This document shows positions 26,780 through 34,534 of a DNA stretch of 47,023 nucleotides, piece after piece. The position numbers were made by a program, and so were the translations under genes. Under the pieces are notes generated by a model. That model ran no database searches, had not been told where the DNA came from, and saw only the letters and a program-made list of their open reading frames with translations. Each line of letters begins with the position of its first letter. The first letter of the stretch is position 1. This DNA is from Candidatus Gastranaerophilales bacterium (GTDB lineage: Bacteria; Cyanobacteriota; Vampirovibrionia; Gastranaerophilales; Gastranaerophilaceae): assembly GCA_944323655.1 (NCBI GenBank), contig CALUTL010000015.1, positions 1 through 47,023 of the forward strand. Direction: 5' to 3'.

Positions 26780-27268
26780 TTAGCCCTCCAGTTGTTCAAG
26801 CTGTCTTAGAATTTCTGCGTCTTCTTCTTCCTCCTGACGCTCCTGCGACTGCCTGAAAAATCGCTGAACTCCGAGTTCGGAATATCCTTTTAATTCTGCT
26901 TTCTTTTCTTCTTCAAGATATGCCTCTCGACTCTTCTCTTTGTGTTTCTCAAGAACTTTAACCGCCTGCTCAAGCTTTACAAGTTTTGCTTTTTCTATAT
27001 CTAATATTCTTTGAGCTTCAGCGCGTATCTGTTCAAGCTGCTCTGCCTTCTCCCAAAGATGTATAAGGTATTTATCATAAATATCATACATCATCGGATC
27101 CGCTTTTCGCATATTTATCTGTGTGTCACGAATTTCTTCGTTGTTTTTGCGGATGTTTTCTTCTGCAATAAATACCGCCTGCTGGGCTTTTTGAACAACA
27201 AGTAACTGTTCTTCTTTCTTTCTTATTCTGAAATCAAGTACTTTTTGCAGTCTGTATCTAAAAGGCAT
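26780..27268 (-). CDS. fliJ: Flagellar export chaperone FliJ
   Basis: A 162-residue almost entirely coiled-coil protein with the family start FRYRLQKVLDFRIRKKEEQL. FliJ sits in the export ATPase (FliI) ring and recycles chaperones. Heptad-like charged helices run through the whole length. FliI, usually just upstream, is absent; a promoter and an unrelated gene are found instead. First gene of a three-gene operon with no gaps. Confidence 0.85.
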   Translation of the reverse strand: MPFRYRLQKVLDFRIRKKEEQLLVVQKAQQAVFIAEENIRKNNEEIRDTQINMRKADPMMYDIYDKYLIHLWEKAEQLEQIRAEAQRILDIEKAKLVKLEQAVKVLEKHKEKSREAYLEEEKKAELKGYSELGVQRFFRQSQERQEEEEDAEILRQLEQLEG

Positions 27269-27289
27269 TTTCTACACTTTCTTACTGTA

Positions 27290-27317
27290 ATTATCCGTTA
27301 TTTTGAAAGTGTTACAA
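27290..27317 (-). promoter_or_regulatory. Candidate promoter of the fliJ operon
   Basis: On the minus strand, TTGTAA (27312-27317), a 16-bp spacer, and GATAAT (27290-27295). It is sigma-70-like rather than sigma-28-like, giving a leader of about 15 nt. Confidence 0.45.
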
Positions 27318-27357
27318 ACATCTATTTGTATGATATTAGTTTAATGATATTTTTTTA

Positions 27358-28452
27358 TTAGTCAAGAATTTGCACCCCCATACCTCCGCCTCGGGTTGTA
27401 TTATTGTAAGCATATCCGCCCCAGTTGTCTGTGTAGCCCTGCTGAATACCGCTTCCACCCATCCCAAACGGCGGCATTGATGGTATCGGAGGGGTTAGGC
27501 CCGTCGGATAACCCGTAAAAAAACGGCCTGCGCGTCCTAAAGTGTTTCTCCAACCTGTCTGTGGAATGTATCCGCCATAACAAGCATCATATTGCGAAAC
27601 TTGAGGACTCTGAGCTTTTTGTTGCTTCGCCATTAGTGCTGACTCTACCTTCCTCAACCTGTTATCCAAATCTCCAGATTGTATTGTCCCGAAAAGTTCT
27701 TCTTCTATTCGTGAAATTCTGTCGGAAACAGGACTGTCACTGTATGTTCGGTTAAAAATACGCTTTTCTATCTTTGAAAGTTCTTTATCCGAAATTGTGT
27801 TTGCATTATAATTCACGAAAATATTATTTATTCTTTCCGACTCATCCATTGTCGGAAAAGTCTTGTTAAACATCTCCTTTTCAAGCCTGTTAAGACGTAA
27901 ATTAATTGATTGATGCTCAAAAGATTTACCGTATACATTTTTCTCAACAAGCGATAACCTGGAATCTTTAACAACTTTTTGAGCTTCAGAAACATTAATC
28001 ATCGAATTAATTTCATCCTCTGACAAACTCTTTGTTCTGTATGTTAAATCAGGATTTTCATTTTTTTCACTATCCATATATAATTTTCTGCGCATTGTAA
28101 ATATATTTTTAAACATCTTATCTTGAACAGACTTTTCATCATCACAAGAACAAGCTTCACTCACCTGCGCTTCCGGAACTTCGGAAACTCTATAAGATGA
28201 TGCACCCTGATAAACAGGATAGTAATTCCCGTTATAAATTCGTCCGAATGAATTCCCGTAATAATACGGTCTTATTAAATTACTTCCGTAATAACGGTTA
28301 TAATAATTCCCGTAATTTCTGTAATATGGTCTTACAAAAGGACTTACACTTCTGTTATAAGGAATCGGGCGTGAGGTTCTTATCACTCTTGGGGCTGCAA
28401 AAACTTCAGGGGCAATTAAAATCAATGCCAATAATAAGGCTAGTTTCTTCAT
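27358..28452 (-). CDS. Exported protein with LExxxFG/RLxRLE repeats, Tyr-rich N-terminus and Gly-rich tail
   Basis: A 364-residue protein with a signal peptide (MKKLALLLALILIAPEVFA, cleavage about 19). Residues 43-86 are very rich in Tyr, Asn, Gly and Arg. Four copies of the ~22-residue repeat seen in the 9846-10817 product follow at about 166-191, 187-212, 225-250 and 246-271 (for example SLVEKNVYGKSF, SKIEKRIFNRTY). The C-terminus is Gly/Pro/Met-rich. A CSC pair lies at 101-103. No family known to me; an envelope or surface role is inferred from the signal peptide. Its AGGAG ribosome site is covered by a perfect leader inverted repeat (28454-28499). Confidence 0.83.
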   Translation of the reverse strand: MKKLALLLALILIAPEVFAAPRVIRTSRPIPYNRSVSPFVRPYYRNYGNYYNRYYGSNLIRPYYYGNSFGRIYNGNYYPVYQGASSYRVSEVPEAQVSEACSCDDEKSVQDKMFKNIFTMRRKLYMDSEKNENPDLTYRTKSLSEDEINSMINVSEAQKVVKDSRLSLVEKNVYGKSFEHQSINLRLNRLEKEMFNKTFPTMDESERINNIFVNYNANTISDKELSKIEKRIFNRTYSDSPVSDRISRIEEELFGTIQSGDLDNRLRKVESALMAKQQKAQSPQVSQYDACYGGYIPQTGWRNTLGRAGRFFTGYPTGLTPPIPSMPPFGMGGSGIQQGYTDNWGGYAYNNTTRGGGMGVQILD

Positions 28453-28453
28453 G

Positions 28454-28499
28454 TTTTTCTCCTGTTACTCTTCTTTTATAAGTTATTACAGGAGAAAAA
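28454..28499 (-). promoter_or_regulatory. Leader inverted repeat masking the ribosome site
   Basis: On the minus-strand RNA, TTTTTCTCCTGT pairs perfectly over 12 bp with ACAGGAGAAAAA, which contains AGGAG and ends one base before the ATG at 28452. The loop is 22 nt. The first arm can also pair with GAGAAAA immediately upstream, giving a possible competing fold. A terminator is unlikely because the second arm is followed by the start codon, not by a U-run. Confidence 0.65.
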
Positions 28500-28519
28500 T
28501 TTTCTCATTATCCGGCAGG

Positions 28520-28948
28520 CTATTCTGAAGGGTTATTTTGATCAATACTTTCTTCTATAGCATCTTGCTTACCATTTTCAAACGTAGAAATTATAGAAAT
28601 AAATATAAAAGCTCCAATACAACCAATTAAATAAGACAAAGGAACAGCTAAAATAAATAACAAAATTGCAAGAACTGAGTTCCACAATTTTTTGCAAGTC
28701 ATTACAGCACAACCTACACTTACCGAAAAGATCATACCAAAAATCGGTCCCCATATATGTCCAATTTTTGTACCTATCGCAATACCATTTACTCCACATG
28801 CGACCTCATTAAACTTACAATAAGAAATTGAAATTACGGCACAAAAAAGACCCGCAAGTAAGCCGCCAACTAATACATAAACTATATAAAATCCTAAAGC
28901 ATTTAACCCGCTTCTTTTTACTGATAAATCAAATAAATTCTTAAACAC
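28520..28948 (-). CDS. Unknown small membrane protein
   Basis: A 142-residue protein with a GTG start (AGAGGTG upstream) and three or four hydrophobic segments (about 17-43, 63-84, 91-120). It has several cysteines (YCKFNEVACG, VGCAVMTC, IGCIG). The C-terminus is acidic. No family recognised. It follows recO by 10 bp and is probably the last gene of the pilT-recO transcript. Confidence 0.7.
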   Translation of the reverse strand: MFKNLFDLSVKRSGLNALGFYIVYVLVGGLLAGLFCAVISISYCKFNEVACGVNGIAIGTKIGHIWGPIFGMIFSVSVGCAVMTCKKLWNSVLAILLFILAVPLSYLIGCIGAFIFISIISTFENGKQDAIEESIDQNNPSE

Positions 28949-28958
28949 TCAACACCTC

Positions 28959-29720
28959 TTAGCATATTTCCTGCAAAATATTTGTTGAATTAAACTTTTT
29001 AGGGGAATGCAAATTTATATATCCCTTCAAAAGTTCAAAACATACTAAACAAATTTTTTCTGTAGCTTTTTCTTCATAGTCATTTTTTTTATCAAAATCG
29101 GTTGTTTCAAGACTTTTAAGAAAATCTCTGAGTTTATGATGCATAATAACCGGAATTCCGTAAGATTGATTACATTCCCTGCAAATAACTCCGCCTAGAG
29201 ATGATGAAAAATACATATTATCTTCTCTTAATTCGCAACCGCATTTTAAACACGTGTTAAGCTCAACTCCAAACCCCGATAAAGCCATCATTTTCATTTG
29301 GAATTTTAAAACCGCCAGCAATACATCAACCTTATCAGATGCCTCCGCTATTTTTTCCAATGCCTTATACAACAAGTCGAAAATCTCACCTGAACAAGGA
29401 TCATCCTCTACTCCAAAATTCGTCACTACCTCGCTTATATAAAGCGAATAAAAGATTTTATCCATATTCTGACGAATCTTGTGGAATGTATTCAAAGCTT
29501 CTGCCTGACAAATTGTATCAAGATTTTTGCCCTTATAAAGCATAAGCTTATTGGCAACAAGAAGATCCATTCTGGCTCCAAGCTTGCTTTTAGGCTTTTT
29601 GACACCCTTAGCAACTCCTCTTATCAGCCCCTTATCTCTTGAATACATTACTATAATTTTATCTGATTCACTTAAATTATAAGCTTTCAGATTTATCGCA
29701 TCCGTCACGAAATTGTTCAT
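28959..29720 (-). CDS. recO: DNA repair protein RecO
   Basis: A 253-residue recombination mediator that loads RecA with RecR at ssDNA gaps. The N-terminal OB-fold begins DAINLKAYNLSESDKIIVMYSRDKG, the family pattern. A four-cysteine zinc finger is present (CLKCGC and CRECN). Length is normal. It begins 2 bp after the pilT stop, so translation is likely coupled. Confidence 0.92.
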   Translation of the reverse strand: MNNFVTDAINLKAYNLSESDKIIVMYSRDKGLIRGVAKGVKKPKSKLGARMDLLVANKLMLYKGKNLDTICQAEALNTFHKIRQNMDKIFYSLYISEVVTNFGVEDDPCSGEIFDLLYKALEKIAEASDKVDVLLAVLKFQMKMMALSGFGVELNTCLKCGCELREDNMYFSSSLGGVICRECNQSYGIPVIMHHKLRDFLKSLETTDFDKKNDYEEKATEKICLVCFELLKGYINLHSPKKFNSTNILQEIC

Positions 29721-29722
29721 AT

Positions 29723-30838
29723 TTATTGAAAATCTCTGTCTTTCCCTGAACTTGTACCATGAAATACACCACGGAACATCTGTTTTAATTCGTTCTTGTC
29801 ATCAGAATATTCAAGTGCTACTTCTTCTGATACCAATCCATCATTATATAAATTATACAAAGACATATTCATGGTTATCATATTATTAAACGAACCCTTG
29901 CGAACAAGGTCGTATATATCTTCTAACTTGTCTTTTTCGATAAAATCTTTAACCGTCGGTGTCACTACCAAAAGTTCACATGCCGGACGTCTTCCCATAC
30001 CATCCTGCTGCGGAAGCAGTCTTTGAGAAACCGTTCCTCTCAAAATTTGCGCAATCTGACCTCTGACGTGAAGTCTGTCTGCAGGCTCAAACATGTTTAC
30101 TATTCTGTTTACAGTCTGCACAGCGTCATTAGTGTGAATTGTTGCAAAAACCAAATGACCTGTTTCTGCGGCCTTTAATGCGCTTATTACTGTTTCTCTA
30201 TCTCTGATTTCACCGATGAATATTACATCAGGATCCTGCCTTAAAGCATACTTTACACCATCAGGAAACGAAGGGGTATCAATACCTATTTGACGCTGAG
30301 AAATTATTGATTTCCTGTTACTAAAAATAAACTCCACAGGATCCTCAATAGTTATAATATGCTTTGGATAATTCTGGTTTATATAATCTATTAACGATGC
30401 AATTGTTGTAGATTTACCGCTTCCGGTCGGGCCTGTAATTAAAACCAAACCGTTATTTAATGTGGAAAATTGCTCTATTGATAATGGCAAATGCAGCTGC
30501 GATACGGTTTTAATTTCATATGGAATTGTTCTTATTACAAGAGAAAATCTTCCCAACTGCCGGCTTAAATTCACACGAAATCTTGAACATCCCGCTATTT
30601 CATAAGCGAAATCCAAGTCGTAAATATTGTCAAGCATTGTGTTGTTTATACTTGCCGGAAGCAAAGTTCCATATGCTTCATCTATATCAGTAGCAGTTAA
30701 TACCGGCATGTTTATTTTTATAATTTTTCCGTCTTTTCTTATTGCCGGGTACTCATTTACTGACAAATGTATATCCGATGCTCCTATTGCAACGGCTCGC
30801 TCCAAAAACGCAACAATATCAAAACTGCTTTCAGCCAT
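29723..30838 (-). CDS. pilT: Type IV pilus retraction ATPase PilT
   Basis: A 371-residue hexameric motor ATPase that depolymerises type IV pili. Walker A is GPTGSGKST at 136-144, Walker B/Asp box is DVIFIGEIRDRETV, and the His box is TGHLVFATIHTNDAVQTVNRI in part. The start SDIHLSVNEYPAIRKDG is typical of PilT rather than PilB. GAGAGGA precedes the ATG. No other pilus genes are in the window. Confidence 0.93.
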   Translation of the reverse strand: MAESSFDIVAFLERAVAIGASDIHLSVNEYPAIRKDGKIIKINMPVLTATDIDEAYGTLLPASINNTMLDNIYDLDFAYEIAGCSRFRVNLSRQLGRFSLVIRTIPYEIKTVSQLHLPLSIEQFSTLNNGLVLITGPTGSGKSTTIASLIDYINQNYPKHIITIEDPVEFIFSNRKSIISQRQIGIDTPSFPDGVKYALRQDPDVIFIGEIRDRETVISALKAAETGHLVFATIHTNDAVQTVNRIVNMFEPADRLHVRGQIAQILRGTVSQRLLPQQDGMGRRPACELLVVTPTVKDFIEKDKLEDIYDLVRKGSFNNMITMNMSLYNLYNDGLVSEEVALEYSDDKNELKQMFRGVFHGTSSGKDRDFQ

Positions 30839-30864
30839 ATTTTCCTCTCTATTCTTATTGCAAA

Positions 30865-30893
30865 ATTATATCATTTTTGTCAGTATATGACAA
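30865..30893 (-). promoter_or_regulatory. Promoter of pilT-recO
   Basis: On the minus strand TTGTCA (30888-30893), a 17-bp spacer and a perfect TATAAT (30865-30870); the predicted leader is about 20 nt. Confidence 0.75.
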
Positions 30894-30964
30894 CTTTTTA
30901 TCAAATGCCCCCATTATTTAAACGATTTATTACAAGATTGTAACAATACTTTAAATCCAAGCAA

Positions 30965-31148
30965 TTTAACAACATAAAAATACTTTATATAAATGTAAGG
31001 GATTTTAAAAGTTATGATTGGATAATTAAAAGATAATAAAAATCGTTAATATAGCAGGACGAAATTAAAGAAAAAGTTTTTTTTATACTCTCTCTCTTAA
31101 TATCCTCGTGTTTATTTAATGTTGCCTACTTACAGGCAACTTTTTTTT
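30965..31148 (+). ncRNA. Candidate small RNA between pilT and tRNA-Glu
   Basis: A strong terminator (31121-31148) sits on the plus strand although the nearest plus-strand gene upstream ends 6 kb earlier, so it must end a local transcript. A possible promoter is TTTAAC (30965-30970), 17 bp, TATAAA (30988-30993), giving an RNA of about 31000-31148. The interval has no credible open frame. It includes a pyrimidine-rich run (ACTCTCTCTCTTAATATCCTC). No known RNA family recognised. The promoter is weak, so the 5' end is uncertain. Confidence 0.4.
31121..31148 (+). terminator. Orphan intrinsic terminator
   Basis: GTTGCCT (31121-31127) and AGGCAAC (31134-31140) form a 7-bp stem with a 6-nt loop, followed by TTTTTTTT. 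Confidence 0.85.
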
Positions 31149-31171
31149 ATTTATGACTGATTAAAAAGTCC

Positions 31172-31211
31172 TTGCAATTCTGTTATATGCGAATTAAAAT
31201 ACAAATATAAT
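31172..31211 (+). promoter_or_regulatory. Promoter region of tRNA-Glu
   Basis: Two overlapping options are seen. TTGCAA (31172-31177), 17 bp, TAAAAT (31195-31200) would give a short precursor. A perfect TATAAT (31206-31211) would place +1 at 31218, the first base of the mature tRNA. Confidence 0.5.
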
Positions 31212-31217
31212 TCACAT

Positions 31218-31292
31218 AGCGGTATCGTCTAGTGGTTAGGACGGGAGATTCTCATTCTCCAAACAGGGGTTCAATTCCCCTTACCGCCGCCA
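31218..31292 (+). tRNA. tRNA-Glu (anticodon CTC)
   Basis: A 75-nt cloverleaf with D-arm beginning GTCTAGTGGTTAGGAC, anticodon stem GGAGA/TCTCC around loop TTCTCAT (anticodon 31251-31253), and T-arm AGGGG-TTCAATT-CCCCT. The acceptor strands are AGCGGTA and TACCGCC, leaving an A1-C72 mismatch at the end. CCA is encoded. It is followed directly by a terminator. Confidence 0.93.
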
Positions 31293-31293
31293 T

Positions 31294-31327
31294 TAAAAAA
31301 GAGCCTTTTAAAACGGCTCTTTTTTTA
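31294..31327. terminator. Bidirectional terminator between tRNA-Glu and trxB
   Basis: GAGCC (31301-31305) and GGCTC are flanked by AAAAAA and TTTTTTT, so the hairpin can act for tRNA-Glu on the plus strand and for trxB on the minus strand. Confidence 0.85.
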
Positions 31328-31338
31328 TTTCTTTAATT

Positions 31339-32283
31339 CTAAACAACTTGCGGAGCTTCTTTTATACTTTCTAAATACTTAACCGCATAAACTGCCCCAA
31401 CAGCCCCGTCCGCTGCGGCTGTTATAACCTGTCTTAACGGCGTTTTTCTAACATCACCCACCGCATAAACTCCGTCAAGTGAAGTTTTCATTGTCTCATC
31501 AACTATTATAAAACCATTTGCATCCTGCTCAACTTGACCGGCAATCCCTTCAATGTTCGGAGTCATGCCAATATAAGGGAAAACTCCATCAGTTTTAAGA
31601 TTTGAAAGCTCTTTAGTCTTTACATTTTCAAGAACTGCGGTATGTACAAGATTATCACCCTTTATTTCTTTTACTACGCTGTCCCAGATAAATTCTATTT
31701 TATCATTTTTAAAAGCTCGTTCTTGCACGATTTTATCAGCTCTTAATTCATTTCTTCTGTGAATTACATAAACCTTATCCGCAAATTTAGTCAAATACAT
31801 AGCTTCTTCAACCGCTGCGTTTCCGCCTCCGACAACGGCGACAACTTTATTTTTATAAAAAGCCCCGTCGCAAACTGCACAATAACTAACCCCGCGGCCT
31901 ACAAACTCGGCTTCTCCGGGAACCCCTAATTTCATCGGCTGTGCACCGCATGCTATGATCACTGTTTTAGTCCTAAATTCTGCTTCCTGTGTTTTTATAA
32001 TCTTAGGATTTGATTTTAAATCAACGCTTACGATTTCCTGCATCGGAAATTTTTGAACTCCGAATTTATCAGCATGTTCTTCAAACTTCTCCATCAAATC
32101 GTACCCGCCGATAATCGGAAATCCGGGATAATTTTCTAACTCAAGATAATTTGACGGCTGTCCGCCAAGCATTGACGTATCTATAATTGCAGTTGATACA
32201 GCACCTCTGCTTGCATAAATTCCTGCACTTAACCCTGCTGGGCCGCCCCCTAAAATTACAGTATCAAATTCATAATTTTGCAT
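31339..32283 (-). CDS. trxB: Thioredoxin reductase
   Basis: A 314-residue FAD/NADPH enzyme reducing thioredoxin. The FAD motif GGGPAGLSAG starts at 12, the redox pair is C135/C138 in CAVCDG, the NADPH motif is VVGGGNAAVEEA, and the C-terminal FAD motif YAVGDVR is present. Length is typical. GAGGA lies before the ATG. It follows a small exported protein gene by 9 bp. Confidence 0.95.
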   Translation of the reverse strand: MQNYEFDTVILGGGPAGLSAGIYASRGAVSTAIIDTSMLGGQPSNYLELENYPGFPIIGGYDLMEKFEEHADKFGVQKFPMQEIVSVDLKSNPKIIKTQEAEFRTKTVIIACGAQPMKLGVPGEAEFVGRGVSYCAVCDGAFYKNKVVAVVGGGNAAVEEAMYLTKFADKVYVIHRRNELRADKIVQERAFKNDKIEFIWDSVVKEIKGDNLVHTAVLENVKTKELSNLKTDGVFPYIGMTPNIEGIAGQVEQDANGFIIVDETMKTSLDGVYAVGDVRKTPLRQVITAAADGAVGAVYAVKYLESIKEAPQVV

Positions 32284-32292
32284 ATCTTTTCC

Positions 32293-32835
32293 TCATTTTT
32301 CCAATATACTCATACCTGAAATCTTTTCTCCGACAAGTACATATTCTGCACTTTGTACACTTACAACCCTGCCGTTAGAAACTGTTTTTAATGTCAGTCT
32401 GTTTACTCCGGTAAATTTGTTCCCGTTAAGCCTTAATTCAACAGAATCCGTAAGCTTTTTATCATCAGACCCTCCCTCTTTTGTAAATTTAACAACATTT
32501 CCTTCAACCAATTCAACAGATAAATCAGCTGAAGCTCCGGTAAACGGGTTACTTAAATTCATGACGTTTCCGTTTCTTGAGAGGTTCCACAAATCAGCAC
32601 TTTTTTGCCTAAATGTTTCCGGACTGTCAGTTTTAGCCAAAACCGCAGCAACGCGCCAAGTTCCGAATAATCCTGAAGGAATATTATCTACAAGAGATAT
32701 TTCTGCCTTTAACGTTTTGCCTATGGCCATATTATTATTTAAACCCGCTGCACCGTTTAATAACAGAATAATTGTAATTATAAATAAAGCTGATATTATC
32801 TTTTTTAAAACTTTAATCAAAACGGAAATCCCCAA
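32293..32835 (-). CDS. Unknown exported or membrane-anchored protein
   Basis: A 180-residue protein with an N-terminal hydrophobic segment (about 8-30) that could be a signal peptide or anchor, then a beta-rich body (GLFGTWRVAAVL ... VKFTKEGGSDDKKL ... FTGVNRLTLKTV). No family recognised. The start is uncertain: the TTG at 32835 has no good ribosome site, and another TTG five codons later is possible. Probably the first gene of a two-gene unit with trxB. Confidence 0.65.
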   Translation of the reverse strand: MGISVLIKVLKKIISALFIITIILLLNGAAGLNNNMAIGKTLKAEISLVDNIPSGLFGTWRVAAVLAKTDSPETFRQKSADLWNLSRNGNVMNLSNPFTGASADLSVELVEGNVVKFTKEGGSDDKKLTDSVELRLNGNKFTGVNRLTLKTVSNGRVVSVQSAEYVLVGEKISGMSILEK

Positions 32836-32898
32836 TCTTTATTTAATAATATAATAAACATTAAAAAAATAACAACTCCGTATTATAAACTTACCCGC

Positions 32899-32932
32899 TA
32901 TAAAAGACTTGCAAATTAGCAAGTCTTTTATA
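32899..32932 (-). terminator. Terminator of pgi
   Basis: A perfect 14-bp stem, TATAAAAGACTTGC / GCAAGTCTTTTATA, with a 6-nt loop, 27 bp after the pgi stop. The U-run lies inside the stem, so its strength is uncertain. Confidence 0.6.
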
Positions 32933-32958
32933 AATCGGATTATAAATTAATTACAAAT

Positions 32959-34350
32959 CTACACAACCGCAGCCATTTTTGACTCAAGAAGCTGAGCAGA
33001 TTCTTCATAACCTTTTCTGCCCATAAGAGCATAAGTATAATTTTTTGCCTGCTCAACCCCTGGCTGGTTAAAAGTATCTATGTTATAAAGTTCGCCGGTG
33101 ATAGCGGTCTGAACTTCCAGCATATAAAGCAATTGCGCAACATTATAACCGTCAACTTTCTCCAAACTGATTGTAACCGTCGGTCTGCCGTAATCCGCAA
33201 GTGCTACACGAGTTGCATCGGCTTCGGCATTAATTAAACGATTTACAGTCTTCCCTCCAAGATATCCTATTCCGGTATATTCAAAAATATTCGGAATTTC
33301 CAAAGTCGTATCAAAATTTTCTACTCTTATAAAATTGATAATCTTATTATTCGGGCCTTCATTATAAAGTTGAATTTGAGAGTGCTGATCTGTTGCGCCA
33401 AGAGCCTTAACGGGAGTTTGACCGATATGAACTTCATTTCCTTCTTTATCCTTATTTTTGCCTAACGATTCCGCCCAAAGCTGCGCATACCAATCAGAAA
33501 CATATCTTAAACGGCTTGAATAAGGCATCATAACAGATATATTCTTACCCTTTTTAACATCCATTAAATAATGAATTAAAGCATTTTGTGCCGCAATATT
33601 GTTGTGAATATCGGTATTTTTCAAGGCCAAATCCATATCCTTAATACCGTTTGTAATTTCATCAACGTCAAGTCCAACAAGAGCAAACGGTAACAAACCG
33701 ACGGCTGAAAATACCGAAAATCTTCCGCCGACATCATCGGGAACAACAAAAGTTTTATACCCTTCCTGTTCTGCTATTTGTCTTAATACACCTGTTTTTT
33801 TGTCAGTCGTTGCGACGATATTATATCTGTAATTGTCGCCCAAAGCCTTTTCTAATTTGTCCTTCACAATCATAAACTGCGACATGGTTTCAGCAGTCGA
33901 GCCGGATTTGGTAATTACATTTACAAGAGTTTTTTCTAAATCCAAAACCTCCAAAAGACCGTTAATCGAATCAGGATCAATATTATCTAAAAAGAAAATT
34001 CTTGGAAGACCGTCTCTTTGCTCTTCGGAAAGTAAATTCCAATAAGGTTTCAAAAGAGCTTCAGTCACCGCAAGCCCGCCTAATGCAGAACCGCCGATTC
34101 CAAGCACCAAAATATTCTCAAATCTATCTTTAACCATTGCAGCATATTCTTTTACATACCAAAGGGTTTCTTCATTGTAGCCCAGATTCATCCACTGAAG
34201 CCACTGACCGTTTTTGTCTTTTCTTTTGTTCAAATCGGCTATTATATAAGCTATTTTGTCTTTGTACTCATTAAACTCCGCTTCAAGATTTAACCCGTTT
34301 TCCTCTCCTATAACCAACGCATCTGCATTCTTGTAGTTTAATTTTATCAT
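32959..34350 (-). CDS. pgi: Glucose-6-phosphate isomerase
   Basis: A 463-residue enzyme interconverting glucose 6-phosphate and fructose 6-phosphate. Signatures are GIGGSALGG, the phosphate loop TKSGSTAET, VVPDDVGGRFSVFSAVGL, TDQHSQIQLYNEGP and the C-terminal QPGVEQAKNYTYALMG. The shorter length (about 450 versus 550 in E. coli) fits the Bacillus/cyanobacterial form. GAGGG precedes the ATG. It is transcribed alone. Confidence 0.95.
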   Translation of the reverse strand: MIKLNYKNADALVIGEENGLNLEAEFNEYKDKIAYIIADLNKRKDKNGQWLQWMNLGYNEETLWYVKEYAAMVKDRFENILVLGIGGSALGGLAVTEALLKPYWNLLSEEQRDGLPRIFFLDNIDPDSINGLLEVLDLEKTLVNVITKSGSTAETMSQFMIVKDKLEKALGDNYRYNIVATTDKKTGVLRQIAEQEGYKTFVVPDDVGGRFSVFSAVGLLPFALVGLDVDEITNGIKDMDLALKNTDIHNNIAAQNALIHYLMDVKKGKNISVMMPYSSRLRYVSDWYAQLWAESLGKNKDKEGNEVHIGQTPVKALGATDQHSQIQLYNEGPNNKIINFIRVENFDTTLEIPNIFEYTGIGYLGGKTVNRLINAEADATRVALADYGRPTVTISLEKVDGYNVAQLLYMLEVQTAITGELYNIDTFNQPGVEQAKNYTYALMGRKGYEESAQLLESKMAAVV

Positions 34351-34534
34351 TTGTAACCCTCTTAAATATATAAAAATTAGTACTTATAAACAATTGGCAG
34401 TGTGTAAATTTTTAACGCAGCACGGAAATGCGTTTCTCCTACACTTATTGTATCCGCTGAACTTTAAATTACAACGATTTGAAGGATAATGTAATATTTA
34501 TTAACGGAATTACCTGCTTAGGGTATTGCAAAAA

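Larger units (their letters stand above)
30839..31217. other. Gene-free stretch between pilT and tRNA-Glu
   Basis: Contains the pilT promoter, the candidate small RNA with its terminator, and the tRNA-Glu promoter region. No coding frame with a ribosome site is seen. Confidence 0.6.

Noticed and set aside
34365-34393. Possible pgi promoter TTGTTT-17-TATATT on the minus strand
   Set aside because: Its predicted start would cut through the GAGGG ribosome site of pgi, and both boxes are common in AT-rich DNA.
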